Of a stretch of 64,000 nucleotides of DNA, positions 36,501 to 48,560 are shown one piece after another. Every line of letters starts with the position of its first letter. Within the stretch, counting starts at the first letter, position 1. The DNA is from Desmodus rotundus. Taxonomy: Eukaryota; Chordata; Mammalia; Chiroptera; Phyllostomidae. The notes beneath the pieces are model-generated. The model did not search any database. It saw only the letters and a list, made by a program, of their open reading frames with translations, and was not told where the DNA came from. A program made the position numbers and the translations under genes. The DNA is taken from the NCBI RefSeq assembly GCF_022682495.2, contig NC_071398.1, positions 96,995,705 through 97,059,704 on the forward strand. Direction: 5' to 3'.

Positions 36501-38485
36501 GTGAAGTGTTCAGGGTGTCATTGTGTCTACACCAAAACAAAACAAAAGAAAACCCTACGAGATGTTTCCCTTGTTTGGAATCCCAGCGTAAAGGTTTGGG
36601 AGAGAGAATGTTGGATTCTGGTTTAGGTAAGAACTTTAATTACTGGTGGATTTTAATTGCCCATGTTCTTGCTGACTTCCTTAGTGGTGGCTAATTGAAA
36701 ATGGGCTGTCACCCAGGATGCTCTGTGAGGAAGCCTAATAAAGTGAGGCACGTGACAGATGAAAGCCCGCTTTCCGTCGAAAAGTGAAGGACATCTAAGT
36801 AACGGGCATTGTGATTTCTGATGAGAAATGGAGAGGCCCTGGTAAATATCAGTCATCCAGAGCAGCTATTTTGCTTAATCTCGTAAACTGGTTGCAGATG
36901 TTGGCTCACGCAGCGAGGCTGCGCGTCTGTAATTTTTAAATTGTCTCATATTTCTAAAACCTGACTCCGTATGTGCCGGAAATCGGTGACATGAATTATG
37001 AAGCTCAGGAAGAGCAGCACGAGGAATGTCGGGAGCGATAGGAGATAATACTCGTGGCGGCGGTAAAGCTCCGAGCACAGGATGAGCGAGGGATGACATG
37101 GTTCCTTCCTCCAGGACATGGGTCCCGCAACCAGGCACTTGAAAATGAAACCCTGCCCCAGGATGTACCGAACAAGAGGAAGTCATTTATAGATAGTTGA
37201 GTTCTCAAAAACAAATCCCCCTTTTCCTCTTGCCCTCCTCCACTCTGCGGCAGGTCAACAGGAAGACCAGGGTGGCTGGGGAAGGAAAAGGTTTTTGAGA
37301 GAGAAAAGAGCTGAGAACACAAACGGACGCTAAAAATGTCTTACCTTAATTAAGACGATCAAGTTTAGTGGGCTGGGGCAGGAAACAATAAAGTGACTTT
37401 GCTTGTAAACGAATGTTTCAGTTATGATAGTGCTTTCTCATCAAAGGCTTCGTGAACACTCAAGAGAGACTCAAATTAAAACTTGGGATAGGGGCTGGAG
37501 GTGGTAGGACTCCCATAGATAAAGAATTCATTTTATATTGCAAAGAATAATCAAAGGCGTTGGAAATGAGATGATGACGATGACTGAGTTTCATGTTCGT
37601 ATTTGTATTTCCCAAGCTCATTTGCATGCACGAGCACCATTTCTAAGTAAGGCCCCATCCAGACAACATACTGGTAGCATCCACGGGGGAGACCCGCCAC
37701 GGGCTCAGCGTGTAAACAACCTCACCAGGAGTCAGGAGAAACCCTTCAGCCAATGGTCTGGTGAGGCAAGAGCACAGGGCAAAGTGGCAAGGTGCGTAGG
37801 TTCAGTTTTGAAGCCAGGACACCCGTTTCCTGGAGAGGGGAAGGGTTAGTTGCTGAGTCAGAGAGATTTCATAGTAACTGGGGGGTAGAAATTTTAGTCC
37901 TTAGTTTACCTAAGGCTCTACAGGTTTACATTTTGTTCAAGAAATCATCTCAGATAAGTTTTATTTTTTTTCTGCACCTCAATAATTAGGAAATATATAC
38001 TATAAGGCAAATAAACCATACTGGTCTTTCCACACTGGTCCTTTCAAAGAAACCAAATTGGTCTTTGCATATAAATCTGAGACAAGCCTTAACTCTTTCG
38101 AGCTACTATCTCTGAGCACAGGATAGTAGCCTACTAGAACTACTGCAATTATATCACAAGGACAATAGACATTATTAAAAACCATTGTTAATCTCTTAGG
38201 TTAAGAAGACAGTGGTGTGGACATAAAGGCAGAATGACCTTTTTCTTAGGAAATGCAACTGAAGTATTTAGGGATGAGCTGGCACGATGCCTGCGACTTA
38301 CCGTCAAATAGAATGTGTGGCCACATACACACGTGTACATGTTACAGAGATCCACCAATCACGGCCAAAAGTTAACCTCTGTTAAATCGCCTGCAGCCAC
38401 AAAGCTGCAGGAGACCTGAGCGAGGCACCCAGGCGCTGACCACTGGCCTTCCTGGGGGCCTGGAATCAGGAGCAGGAAGAGGTGG

Positions 38486-38522
38486 AGTGAGTGAGTGAGT
38501 GTGTGTGTGTGTGTGTGTGTGC
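38486..38522. repeat. (GTGA)n(GT)n compound microsatellite
   Basis: GTGA units run directly into about eleven GT units. Confidence 0.95.
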
Positions 38523-39431
38523 ATGAGCGCCAGAGACTTCAGGGGTCGGCTGGGGCAGCCGCCTCTGTTGAGCCCCTCCCCACCGAGCTGCCTGTGCAGG
38601 AATGAAGTAAAAACCTCTGCTCTGGGGTGTGGGCTGGAGACAAAAGAGGCAGAAGTTGAAACAGGGAGAGCTATTCACCCAGGACCCAGAAAAGGATATA
38701 ATCCCAAAGTCCACAAATGCGGGAAACAGTCATGGATGGGAAGACACAAAGATGTAGTTTATCTGTTAGTTCAGGGAAACATTCAGGTCTAAAACGACAG
38801 TGGTTAATAAAATAAGAGTGGAAGAAAATAAAAGTGTTTAGTGCTATGAAAATTCCAGGGAAACTTACCGGGAACTGAATACATCACACTTTGTCAAAAA
38901 TAGAGTTGGGTGGAGACAAAGGGGCAGAGGGAGGAAAAGAGGGGCAGCGGGAGAGGGGCAAGAGGAGAAACCCGGAGCTGGCCCGGTGCCCTCCCTCCCC
39001 ACCCCTGATGAGGCGACCGGACTCCTCCCGCCCAGGAGCGGCCACAGCAGGTGCACGGGGCTGGACGCCGCCTGTTGAGGGGGTTTGTCAGGACGACTTT
39101 GACTAGATAGAGGACTTTTTCCCTCATTGACTTTAGGCCCTGAACTCTCAACTAAGGCGCAAGAGTACAGGAAACACATCTATGTATCTTCTGGGGAAAA
39201 AAATTGTAGGAGCATGCCAGTCCAACAGAAGTCTAGATTTAGAAGAAGAAGAACAAGTTGGCAGGCCACACGTTTCGCTTTCACGGACCCCATTCTCTGC
39301 CTGTTTTAGTAAAACAAAGATTGTCGTATTTTAGAACCTGTTACTTGGCCCCTGTGGAGATGTTTTTGTAGAAGTGAGGGGTAAAAAGGGAACCCGTTCA
39401 ACCAGCTACTACAGCCTTTCATTGTCCATCA

Positions 39432-39806
39432 GTGCAATGGACTGAATGTTGGTTCCCCCCAAATTTGTGTGTTGAACCCTGACCTCCCAATGAGGTGGCA
39501 GTAGGAGGTGGGGCCTCTGGGAGACAATCAAGGTTAGATGGGGTCACGAGAGTGGAGCCCCCTGATGGGATTATAAAAAGAGGAGGAGACATGGCATCTC
39601 TCTTGGTGTGTCTGTCAGTCTGTCTCTCCCCACACCAAGGAAGGTCACACGAGGCCATATTTAAGAAAAGAGCCCCCACTAATAACCCGACCATGCCGGC
39701 CTCCTCATCTCAGACCTACAGCCTCCAGAACGATGAGAAGTAACTGTCTGTTGTTCAGTCGCCCAGCCTATGGGATTCTGGTACAGCAGCCCCAACTACC
39801 TAAAAT
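39432..39806 (+). mobile_element. MaLR-type LTR relic
   Basis: Starts tgcaatggactgaatgttgg and contains the typical gtggggcctctgggagacaa and cagcctccagaacgatgaga segments, ending near cccaactacctaaaat. This is the layout of MLT1/MST-class mammalian LTRs, solo and plus strand. Confidence 0.62.
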
Positions 39807-40329
39807 AATCACATCAATTTATACAAAGCCAACCGAGTCCGTTCGACTCAGGATCTGACAGCTTTAGATTAAGAAAAAAAATTAAGTCATAAATAAACAT
39901 AACAGCAAATGGATTTAAATGATGTGACTTGCCATGGCAGGGTTTTTAGTAAAACTAGCTGCCTCAAAGATCAAGAGAGAAGTAGAGCAAAGATTTATTC
40001 ATTCCTCCTACAAGTAATGTTCTTAAAGCACTTCCAGTTAGAGGGACTTGGTGAAGAACAGCTGACCAGCTCTAAAAATGTGTAACACCTATTTTAAAAT
40101 ATATGTGAAACTACTTATTAGAATGGCGGGGTGGGGTATTTTTCTTGCGCCGCATTCAGAATTTACCCATGAACTGGACACGCAGGTTTCATGGTTTCTT
40201 TATAGCAGTCTTCCCACTTCCAAGGCAGACAATGGCTCAATTAAGGAAATAAAAGCAATTATTTTATTGTCTTTCTTTAAGAGACTAATATAGATATGTA
40301 GCAGCAACAATCATAAGAGCAAGCACTTT

Positions 40330-40526
40330 TTTATCCTCACTCAAGGACATTTTTTCATTGTTTTTAGAGAGAGAGGAAAGCTGAGAGGAAGAGAGAGAGA
40401 GAAACATTAATGTGAGAGAGAAACATCGATCGGCTGCCTCCCATACATGCCCAGACCGGAGACTGTACCCACGATCCTTCGGTTACAGGAAGATGCTCCA
40501 GCCGATTGAGCCACCTGGCCAGAGCC
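40330..40526 (-). mobile_element. VES-type SINE
   Basis: Minus-strand copy with the head ggctctggccaggtggctc near 40526 and a GA-rich body on the plus strand. An internal duplication of the agagagaaacat unit is visible. No clear target-site duplication, so the ends are approximate. Confidence 0.85.
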
Positions 40527-41359
40527 AGGTGATGATTTCTGAAACTTGGAGGCAGTCTAAGAAAGAGAGACTAGTGTCTACTACCGCTAGCTTTCAGAAA
40601 GTAGGGAGGAAAGAAACCCTGTTTTGATTTTTTTTTTTTTTTAAAGATCTTTTCTGCTTGAAGCCTACAATTCGAGAAGGTTGTCTGAGGATCACAGGTT
40701 TGGGAGAGCCAAGTTTCACACTCCAACCTACAGTTAGCGCAGTAGAAGGCACATGGATGGGAAACAAAGCAAACAGCAAACAAAGCAAACAAATCTGGGA
40801 CCAGGAGGCACCCTGACACCCAGGCGAGCACCTGCTTCCTGACTACAGAAAAAAAGTCTCCTGGTTGTGCAAGTGCAGCCAGATGCAGTCTGGGCCCAGG
40901 AGCACGTCGGCTGGGCCTCCCTCTCCTGGGTCTCACACCTGAAGAAGCGGAGGACCCGTCATGGAAATGCCACATCAGTCCTCCCGGCCTCGGGACAGCC
41001 TGACCCTTGACACATTCAAGTCCAGAAACTCCACCCCCGTTTCTCTGAAGACCAGCAGTGTTCCGTGAACACCTGTAGGTGCCACTTGCTGCCCCTCCTG
41101 CACTGTCTGCTTCCTCTTGTCCCCAGTAGCGTATCTGATGCTCCAGTGGGTGTCACACCCCTGCCTCCGACACTGCCAATCTGGCCCCCTCTTTGCCTTA
41201 ATCCCGGTACATACTTCTCTAATTTCAGTGAGCACCGACCCCCCCTACCCTTCCTGCCCCCCCCCATGTCCTGTGTCCTGACCTGCCCACTTCCTTTCCA
41301 CTTTCGGTCAACACCACCTTTTCTATTTTCTCCTGCCTGGGCACAAGCTCAGGTTACAG

Positions 41360-41665
41360 TCCTGTTTCCCTTCGGTTAGGTGGGGCCAAATGACTGAGTG
41401 ACCATCCTTGGGATGGAAGTGAAAGTGGTGTGTCACTGCTGGGCTGGGCCCTGACAACCTCCCTCCTTCCTGCTTCCTCCTGTCTCCCACCTGCTGGAAG
41501 AATGAAGAGAATCCCAGAGTCCCTGCCTGACCACGTGAAGCAGGGCTGCCCCGGCTCGATGACCTTCACTGGAGGGTCAGGGCAGGTGGAATTAAACTGA
41601 TGTTGCAGTTAGCTACTGAAATTCTGGGGCTATTTGTTACCTGGCTGACCCGTCCTCACTAATAC
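41360..41665 (+). mobile_element. MaLR-type LTR relic, 3' part
   Basis: The end (ctactgaaattctggggcta, then ttgttac and ctcactaatacg) matches the 3' part of MLT1-class LTRs. The 5' part is too diverged to set a firm boundary. Confidence 0.55.
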
Positions 41666-41999
41666 GTCGATGAAAACCATTCACGGTTGATTACACAATC
41701 CTTCACTTCAACCTGTCTGTCTTCAAAACTTTAACTCATCTGCTCTCTTGCCCTTACATGCTGCCTCCCTGGAAAATGATATAAATTTCCATTGATGGCC
41801 AGCTCAGGATATCAATGTCTTCAAGCTACCTTCCAGCTGTAGAGTAGAAGAACAATTCGTGAGACCATGAAGACTGATACGAGCCCAGTCCCCAACACTG
41901 CATGGGACCTTCTACCAGTTCGCCTACGGGAGCATTTCCCCAGTGTTTCTCGAGCTCCTGGAAACACCTAATAGACTGTTCCCTCCTTGAAATGTTCTC

Positions 42000-43020
42000 T
42001 CTCCTCCCTTGGCATTCATTCTACTACTCGCCAAGTTTTCCTACCTCTCTCATCACTTCCTAGACTCCTTTTCAGTTTCTCATCTCTCTGAACTCTTCTT
42101 TCTCCATCATTCTTTGAATCCCAGACTTCCTTCTATGCCTTCATCCTCTGGAAGTGATCTCATCTACTCCCATGGCTTCAGCAACCAAGTATACAAATGA
42201 CAACTGTGAAATGCCCATCTCCAGTCCAGACAAGCCTCGAACTTCAAACTCTACTGATGTCACCAATGGGCACAAAAAATGTACCCAAAACTGAAGTCAC
42301 CACCTTTGTCTCCCATTGTCCCTGAGATATCTGTACTCCCAACGGTGAATCCCTTAGCCATGGCCTGAGAGGATGATTTAACACACTCCCAAATAAATAA
42401 ACTCCTGCTATAAACATTTGTATTTTCCTACCTGAATTACTTCAAAAGTCCCAATTTTCATATCTCTAGTTTTACTCGTAGGGCTGACGCACAGATCTTT
42501 CTAACACACAAATCAGATGACATCCCTTCTCTATTGGAAATCCTTTACTGGCTCCATACCACCTTTGGACTTGGTTCTGTCTCTTTGGAACTCTAGACAC
42601 TTTTATACAACTTCCCACTGGACGTGGCTACTCCAGTCTCCCACAGTGACTCATGTTCAACAAACACTCCTGAGGCCAAGCCTGGATTTTTCACAACGTC
42701 CCCTTTTCCATGAAGAGCACCACCATCTCACCGGCGCCTAACTCAGACACCGGAACAGCGTTGCTCATGAGTCCCTGACATCTCCCTGACACGCAGCTCA
42801 CGACAAGTCCTTTGGACTCTTCCTCCTCAGTTCTCCCAAACTCACCAGCTTCTCCTCGGACCCAGTGGAAGCTGCCTGGACCGGCTCACCCTCACCTCCT
42901 GACCAGTCTCCTTTTGCTAGCCTTGTCCTGCGCCTTCCAATCTTTCTCCACACTCGAGGCAGAAGGAGCTTTCTAAAACATTCATATGATTGTGCCTAAA
43001 ACCTTACAGCGATATTCTGC
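42000..43020 (+). mobile_element. L2 fragment
   Basis: Sense L2: agatctttctaacacacaaa, atcctttactggctccatac, tgaccagtctccttttgc, ctttctaaaacattcatatg. The second part repeats the same L2 region, so two copies may abut. Confidence 0.58.
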
Positions 43021-44470
43021 TGTCAACACCATGCAAATATCTTTAGTGGAGCTTAGGTCCTAGAGAAGTAAGTAAGATGAAGAATAATAAATAAGATAAA
43101 TAGCAAGACACTGGGGCAGGGCCGGGGGGTGGTGACTTCAGATCCAACAGTCAGGGCGGGCCTCTCGCAGATGAACTGCAGGACCAGAAGGAACCAGCCT
43201 GGAAAATGGAGGCAGACTTCAATCTGCTTCCTTACAGCATCCCTGCTGGGCTGGGGGGCTCCCTGAGGGCAGGGCTGGGGTCTGCTCGGCACTGTAGCAA
43301 ACCCCCTCCACAGATTTTGGCACATGTGTGATGAGTGAAGGGATGACTGAAGTTTAAGCTTAAATTTAAATCCCCCATCAGTCCAACTTGAGGCTGACTG
43401 TGCACCCACATTATCTTTGTACATATGCCGACATCAACTTGTAAAACTTCTAAGGAAATTTCTAGGCAGGTAACAGCGAATGGAATTTAGACTTCAAAGA
43501 TTTTTGCTTTCCTTAAATCCTTCTAATGTACTTCGGTACAGGCCCTGCATGGCAATCTCTTACAACCCGGGGCCTTAAGAGGGTATTAAAGTGGATGGGC
43601 CGCTTGCTAGGATCCTGCAGGATTTTGAGGCCACCAACCATAAAAGCCGGCGTCCGTAGGCAGGCTGGGCTGCTGGGCTCCAAGGCTCCCTGGCTCTGAG
43701 CCTCTCCACTGGTAAAGCTACTTTAATGCAAACCAAACCAACATCAGATATTCAGATTCATGAAGAAAATGGTTTCAAGTCATTATGGCTCATTTCTGCT
43801 ACGAAGAAAAAAAAAAACAAGAAAGGATTCCTTAAACTATAATGGATTGCATTTAATTGTTGTATTTGATTCCAGAAAAATAAAATATTCAGGTTCATAA
43901 TCCATCACTTGCAAATTAAGAAGTTGTTGTTTTTTTTTTTAATAAATCTGGCAGCAAAGCCTGACTTGCCATGAAAGTATTTGTATCTTTCATCGGCTCT
44001 ATCTGGTGTAACCATTCATTTGTTTCACTACAGACAAATAATGTGTTTAATTACCGGGTCTGCCTCTGACCCCACAGCGATATCGGGTACTATGCGGTAT
44101 ATGCAATGCATTGTTTTTCTAAAATCCAAAACATTCTGACCTTCAAGGCACAACTAGACCCTAGGGGTTTGGATAAAGTATCTGTATCCTATTAAAACAC
44201 TCACCCAATTCTATTATCTTTGGAGTTATAAAACTTTCATATGTGTGGGCTTTGAAGTACTCAGCAAAAGTAAAGTCACAAAAACACATTAGCATGATTT
44301 GAGCATTTGGAAGTAATATAATTGAAAACTGGTTCAGAGTTTCCCTTCAGATCTGATTTAAAGTATGCATTTATGCCGTTACATTATTGCTTTTTCCAAT
44401 AAAGATACACTTTCGTGAGCTAGAGATGCTTCTGACCACAAGGAAAGTTTTATGGGCAAATCCTTTACAT

Positions 44471-44649
44471 AAAGGGTCCCCAACCACCAGGGCGGCGGGC
44501 TGGTACTTGTCCATGGCCTGTGAAGAACCGGGCCACACAGCCGGAGGTGAGTGGCCAGGGAGCCAGTGAAGCTCCGCTCCCATTACGACCTGAGCTCTGC
44601 CTCCCGTCCCCCCTGCCCTGGGCCCGTGGGAAAAGGCTGGGGACCGCTG
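44471..44649. mobile_element. hAT-type MITE
   Basis: Short element with inverted ends (gggtccccaacc and ggctggggaccgctg) and internal gaaccgggccacacagc. An 8-bp flank ctttacat / cttcacgt (two mismatches) fits the 8-bp target duplication of hAT transposons. No transposase remains. Confidence 0.78.
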
Positions 44650-44844
44650 CTTCACGTCACACCCAGCCTTAATTTGAACATTGCAATCTTTTGACTGATT
44701 TGTCAGTCCTTCTGATTTTCCAAAGTGTTTCATTGTTCTCATTTTGTAACTTTTATTATTTTCTTATACTTGACATGCTTTCTCCCAAAAGTTTCAAGCA
44801 GCAGCACTGACCTGCTGGGAGAAAGGTGGCTGCTGTTTACAAGG

Positions 44845-45050
44845 CACATCCGTGTGTATCCAGCCCCCGGCTGCAGACCTCATGGTGTACATTACACCAG
44901 ATCCTCACAATCAGCCTGTGGAGATATTTTCTATTCTTCCCATCACACAACTGAGCCCATGCAGGCTCAATTTGTCCCAGGCCACATGGCTACTAAGTGA
45001 CAGATCAGAAATTAAACTAAAGGATGTCTACCTCCGAAGTCTGTTTCGTC
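44845..45050 (+). mobile_element. MIR SINE relic
   Basis: Sense MIR: cagatcctcacaatcagcct, ttcccatcacacaactgagc, ggccacatggctactaagtg, acagatcagaaattaaact. Confidence 0.7.
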
Positions 45051-45803
45051 CACAACAACACGGGGCAAGTAAGTGGCCCGTGCTCCCATCTCATTCTCAA
45101 CTCACGCACGATTGGAAGGAAGACTTTAAGGCTGCTTCATCCATGGCAGAAATGAGAGTGTAATCATTTTTCAAAAAAAAAATGACTATGTTAGAAACTT
45201 CACAGTACCTTTACACTTCCATGAAATGAAATTAGGGTATCTGGTTTTAAAAAGATTCAGCTGTAAAGCCACGTAAAACTGCGATCAATGTAATTTTGTT
45301 TTTGTTTTATTACTTTAAAAATAAATACACATAATGGGAATTGGGAAGGCTTATCGACAAACACAACAAATCAGCTGTTCAATATTCACCCACCTTTCAG
45401 AAGCGTTATCGACATTCATTGGAAATAGTATCATACAAAAGCATACACCATGTAACAACATTGCATAAAAGGACAGAGATGGAGATCATTAATGATTTTA
45501 ATTATTTTAAGGCCCATTAAAATTAGAGAAATATCAAAGCACCCACAATGTTAAGGGTTTACTACTACAGCATTTTAGAGTTTACTAGTTCATACCTTTC
45601 AATCACAGCAAGTTATTAGCAGTGAAGGGATGAACCCTCTTAAGAGGAATTTTGTTTCAATGATAAGGTGTTATGGACAAGACAACCTAAGTTTTAAAAA
45701 ATTAGTAGCAAGCGCTAGTTGAGTTAATCAGTTAAAAGACAAACTGTGCCGTGGGAAGCTGAATGAAAAAGCAACAGTAAAGCTTACAGAACTTAGCTCG
45801 TAC

Positions 45804-45833
45804 AATTTGCCTTGAAGGCGGAAGATTGGTTCC
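45804..45833 (-). CDS. DNM3: DNM3 30-nt cassette microexon (GTNLPPSRQI)
   Basis: On the minus strand, an acceptor (tttgctatttcag) precedes exactly 30 bases and a gtacga donor follows. The bases translate in phase to GTNLPPSRQI, which I recognise as the optional ten-residue insert present in some dynamin-3 isoforms between GNQ and VIRKGW. It would lengthen the stalk-to-PH linker. It sits 809 bp after the linker exon and 25,270 bp before the PH exon. Being a multiple of three with phase 0 ends, it can be skipped without a frameshift. The donor is weak: the exon ends in T and positions +4 to +6 (cga) depart from the consensus. A UGC lies 8-10 nt before the exon and a run of eleven T lies further upstream; both fit a regulated neural microexon. 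Confidence 0.9.
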
Positions 45834-46642
45834 CTGAAATAGCAAAGAATTATATGCTTTAGTTCAGAAAAAAAAAAAGTTTTCAAAATCAAGTCTGTTA
45901 TTACCTCTTCTCCTTTCAAAACAATGGAAAAACAAAAAGATCTAGAGCAGAGGTTTCAATTTGTTCCATAATTGTACCTCTGAATTAAAAAACGATAAAG
46001 TCATCATTGTTTTGACTCGAAAAGAAATAACAATGCAAATATTCATTATCACATGAAACGTACACGCAACAGCAGACTGTCGGAGTTAATGCAATCTCTG
46101 TGGAGCGCTGTTAGTCGGAGACAGCGGGTCAGCCCAAAACGCAGAAGCTCAAAAGGTCAACTCTCCCGAGGGATTAACGTCCTCATCAACCCACGGGAAT
46201 TTGGTGCGGCAGCGATGCAATGCGAGAACCGCCTTCCCTGGGAGCCCTTCACTGTTACCAAGCTGTGCAAACGTGTGAACTAGTCGGCAGCATCAGAAAG
46301 CTCATGCAGCTACTCACCGTGCTTCAACCTTGCACTGACTCACAGATTTGATGTTAAGTCAAATTTGCTGGCAATGTAAGCAAGCAAAGTAGGGCACAAG
46401 GAGTCAGCTCGGAAAAGCAGAGCAAATAGCAGAAAAGTTATTGAAAATAAATCAATAAGGTTAACCGCATAATAGAGCAAAAGAAAAAAAAATACAATTT
46501 GCTCTAAAAACTTTAAAAGCCAAAACAAAACGGAAAGCTGCATTTCCAACAAAATTTGCGCACGATTACTTTGCATTTACAAAAAATAGTCAAGCGGAAA
46601 CTCTCGGGGCGTGCATGCGCTGGTTCTTTAAGCGACTCCTAC
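45834..46642 (-). other. DNM3: DNM3 intron before the microexon (809 bp)
   Basis: Short intron between the linker exon and the 30-nt microexon. No transposon is recognisable. Near its 3' end it carries a run of eleven T (minus strand, about 45867-45877) and a UGC close to the acceptor. Confidence 0.88.
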
Positions 46643-46694
46643 CTGATTTCCAATTGTGTTTTTCTTGTGAACCTGACTGCTCCTCTGCTGAGCA
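46643..46694 (-). CDS. DNM3: DNM3 exon, stalk-to-PH linker, 52 bp
   Basis: Third DNM3 exon in transcript order. The minus strand reads a pyrimidine-rich acceptor (tttgctttcctcag), 52 bases, then a gtaggagt donor. The first base finishes the split Asn codon from the exon at 57998. The rest gives AQQRSSQVHKKNTIGNQ, which matches the dynamin linker after the stalk signature (AQQRS, then basic HKK, ending GNQ). The linker lets the membrane-binding PH domain hang from the stalk. The exon ends in phase 0, so it can join either to the 30-nt cassette at 45804-45833 or directly to the PH exon at 20420-20533. A VES SINE in the opposite orientation begins about 140 bp upstream of the acceptor. Confidence 0.95.
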
Positions 46695-46832
46695 CTGAGG
46701 AAAGCAAAGGAGAGCAGCGCTGAAAACACTGGTAAGGCTTTTCCCAAACAAGTAACAGAAACTGAAACACATACAAGGCTTGAAAAATGTATCGACATCT
46801 GAGGCAGAGCTACTGTCAAAAACCCAAGTCAC

Positions 46833-47066
46833 CCCTGGCTGATGTGGTTCAGCAGATTGAGCGCCCGCCTGCAAACGAACCTAAGGGTCGCAGGTTCGAT
46901 TCCAGTCAGGGCACATGCCTGGGTTGTGGGCCAGGCCCCCAGTACGGGGCGTGAGAAAGGCAACCACACATTGATATTTCTCTCCCTCTTTCTCCCTCCT
47001 TTCCCCTTTCTCTAAAAATAAATAAATAAAATCCTTTTTTTAATCTCTCTAAATAAATAAATAAAT
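46833..47066 (+). mobile_element. VES-type SINE, antisense to DNM3 and close to an exon
   Basis: Plus-strand copy starting ccctggctgatgtggttc with an intact RNA polymerase III B box (GGTTCGATTCC) and a double AAAT tail. Target-site duplication ccaagtcac / ccaggtcac at 46824-46832 and 47067-47075. Its start is about 140 bp upstream of the acceptor of the DNM3 linker exon. Confidence 0.93.
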
Positions 47067-47234
47067 CCAGGTCACTCTGATTCTGGAAGCAAAACCCACT
47101 CAGTGGAACTCCTAGGCCCAGTGAACAGTCACGAACCAAAAATATAGTTAACACCACAGGGAGAAAGACCGCCTTGCTGCACCGATAACAATATGGGCCA
47201 ATGCCAGTACATGGGGACATCTGCAGGTGTACAG

Positions 47235-47460
47235 AACAGTTGTGCTGAAAATGAACAGTTAGCAGTTGTTAAGTATATGCCATGTTCCAAGTGCTTCACA
47301 GATATTACCGATTCTAATTAATCTTAACCCTGTGAAGTGGTTACCACTATTCTTTTCATTTTACAGACAGAGAGCCTGAATCTCAGAGAAGCTAAATGGA
47401 TTTCCCAAAGTTACTCCACAAATAAGTGGCGGTCACAAGTGGTCTGCCAAAGGCTGCCTC
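47235..47460 (+). mobile_element. MIR SINE relic
   Basis: Sense MIR: atgccatgttccaagtgctt, taatcttaaccctgtgaagt, ttcattttacagacagagag, acaaataagtggcggtcac. Confidence 0.72.
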
Positions 47461-47469
47461 CAGTCCCCC

Positions 47470-48560
47470 AACTCTCTGTGACACTGTCCGATCTCGTTGC
47501 CTTGAATTCTGACTCTATTCTGACACCTCCCTTGGGGCAATGCCAGCTTGGACCTACCTACCTCCTGACTCTAGACTCACAGACGTTTCTGAGAACTCCA
47601 CCCGGAAGTCTCAATGGGCGCTCAAACTTAATACGCCACATCCGAACTCTACCCATAGTCTTCTTGTTCTTAATTCCGCATGTCCGAGTGCTTAAGCCCA
47701 AATCCTTGGTTCCTCCTTCTCACATGCTCCATATCTAGTCATCAGCAAATGCTGCTGATGCTCCTCCTTAAAATGTATTTAAAATTCAGTGTCTTTTCAC
47801 CACTCCCGTTGTTGTCACCGTGGTCCATGCTACCGTGACCTCTTGCTTCGCTCCTGCAATCGCTGACTTGCTGGCCTCTGCTTTCACACCTAATGCCTGT
47901 TCTCCACACAGAAGCCAGAGGGACCCTTAACAGGGTGCCTGGCCACTCTCCTGCTCAAAACTCTATGCTGCCCTGCAACACCATGCCCCACGGTAAAGGG
48001 CAAAGTCCTTCAATGGTCCACAAGGCCCTCCTCAACGGACCCCACCCTCTACTGCTCTCCACGTCATTCACGGGAGAGGGCCAGCCACGCTGAACTCCTT
48101 TGCTTCTTTTTTTCATTTTTTTAATTTGAACCCACCCAGCATACTTCCAGCTCACAGGCTGTATGCTGGCTGCCGCCTCTGCCTGGCATGCACACTTCCA
48201 CCACGTATGCTGAGCAGGGCTCCTCACATCACCTCCTTCGGGGCCTTGTTCAAGTCTACCTTTTCAGTGAGACCTACCGGGACCGCTCCGCTCCAAATCG
48301 CGCCCTCCCTTCTTCCAGCACTGTCCCCACCTTTGCACTGTTCTAATGCCCTCTGCGGCACTCTCACCTTCGAACGTACAACAACACAGTTGACTGACTG
48401 ACTCTGTGTGTGTGGTCTGTCTCCCTCCCCCTGAACGTAAGCTCCCAGAGAGCAGGGGTTTTGTCTGTTTTGTCCGCTGCTGTGTCCTCAGTGCCCAGAA
48501 ACTGCCTGGCACACACTGTACTTGGATTCCACAGATTCCAGTTGAATAAAAAGGCCAATG
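47470..48560 (+). mobile_element. L2, long sense fragment
   Basis: More than 1 kb of L2: cctgttctccacacagaagc, gtccttcaatggtccacaag, ttttcagtgagacctaccgg, then ctcccagagagcaggggttt and the 3' end near ttgaataaaaag. Frames are broken. A T-rich interruption lies near 48105-48125. Confidence 0.75.

Larger units (their letters stand above)
20534..45803 (-). other. DNM3: DNM3 intron after the microexon (25,270 bp)
   Basis: Large repeat-rich intron between the microexon and the PH exon. It holds L1, L2, MIR, VES, MaLR, ERV-like LTR and hAT relics listed separately, plus simple repeats. Stretches with nothing I can name include 20920-21830, 22670-23530, 26870-28440, 28680-30400, 31080-32780, 34320-35130, 35380-36000, 37090-38480, 38530-39430, 39810-40330, 43030-44470 and 45060-45800. 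Confidence 0.9.

Noticed and set aside
46833..47066. tRNA gene (A and B box similarity)
   Set aside because: The tRNA-like part lacks a full cloverleaf and is followed by a CT-rich body and A-tail, as in VES SINEs.
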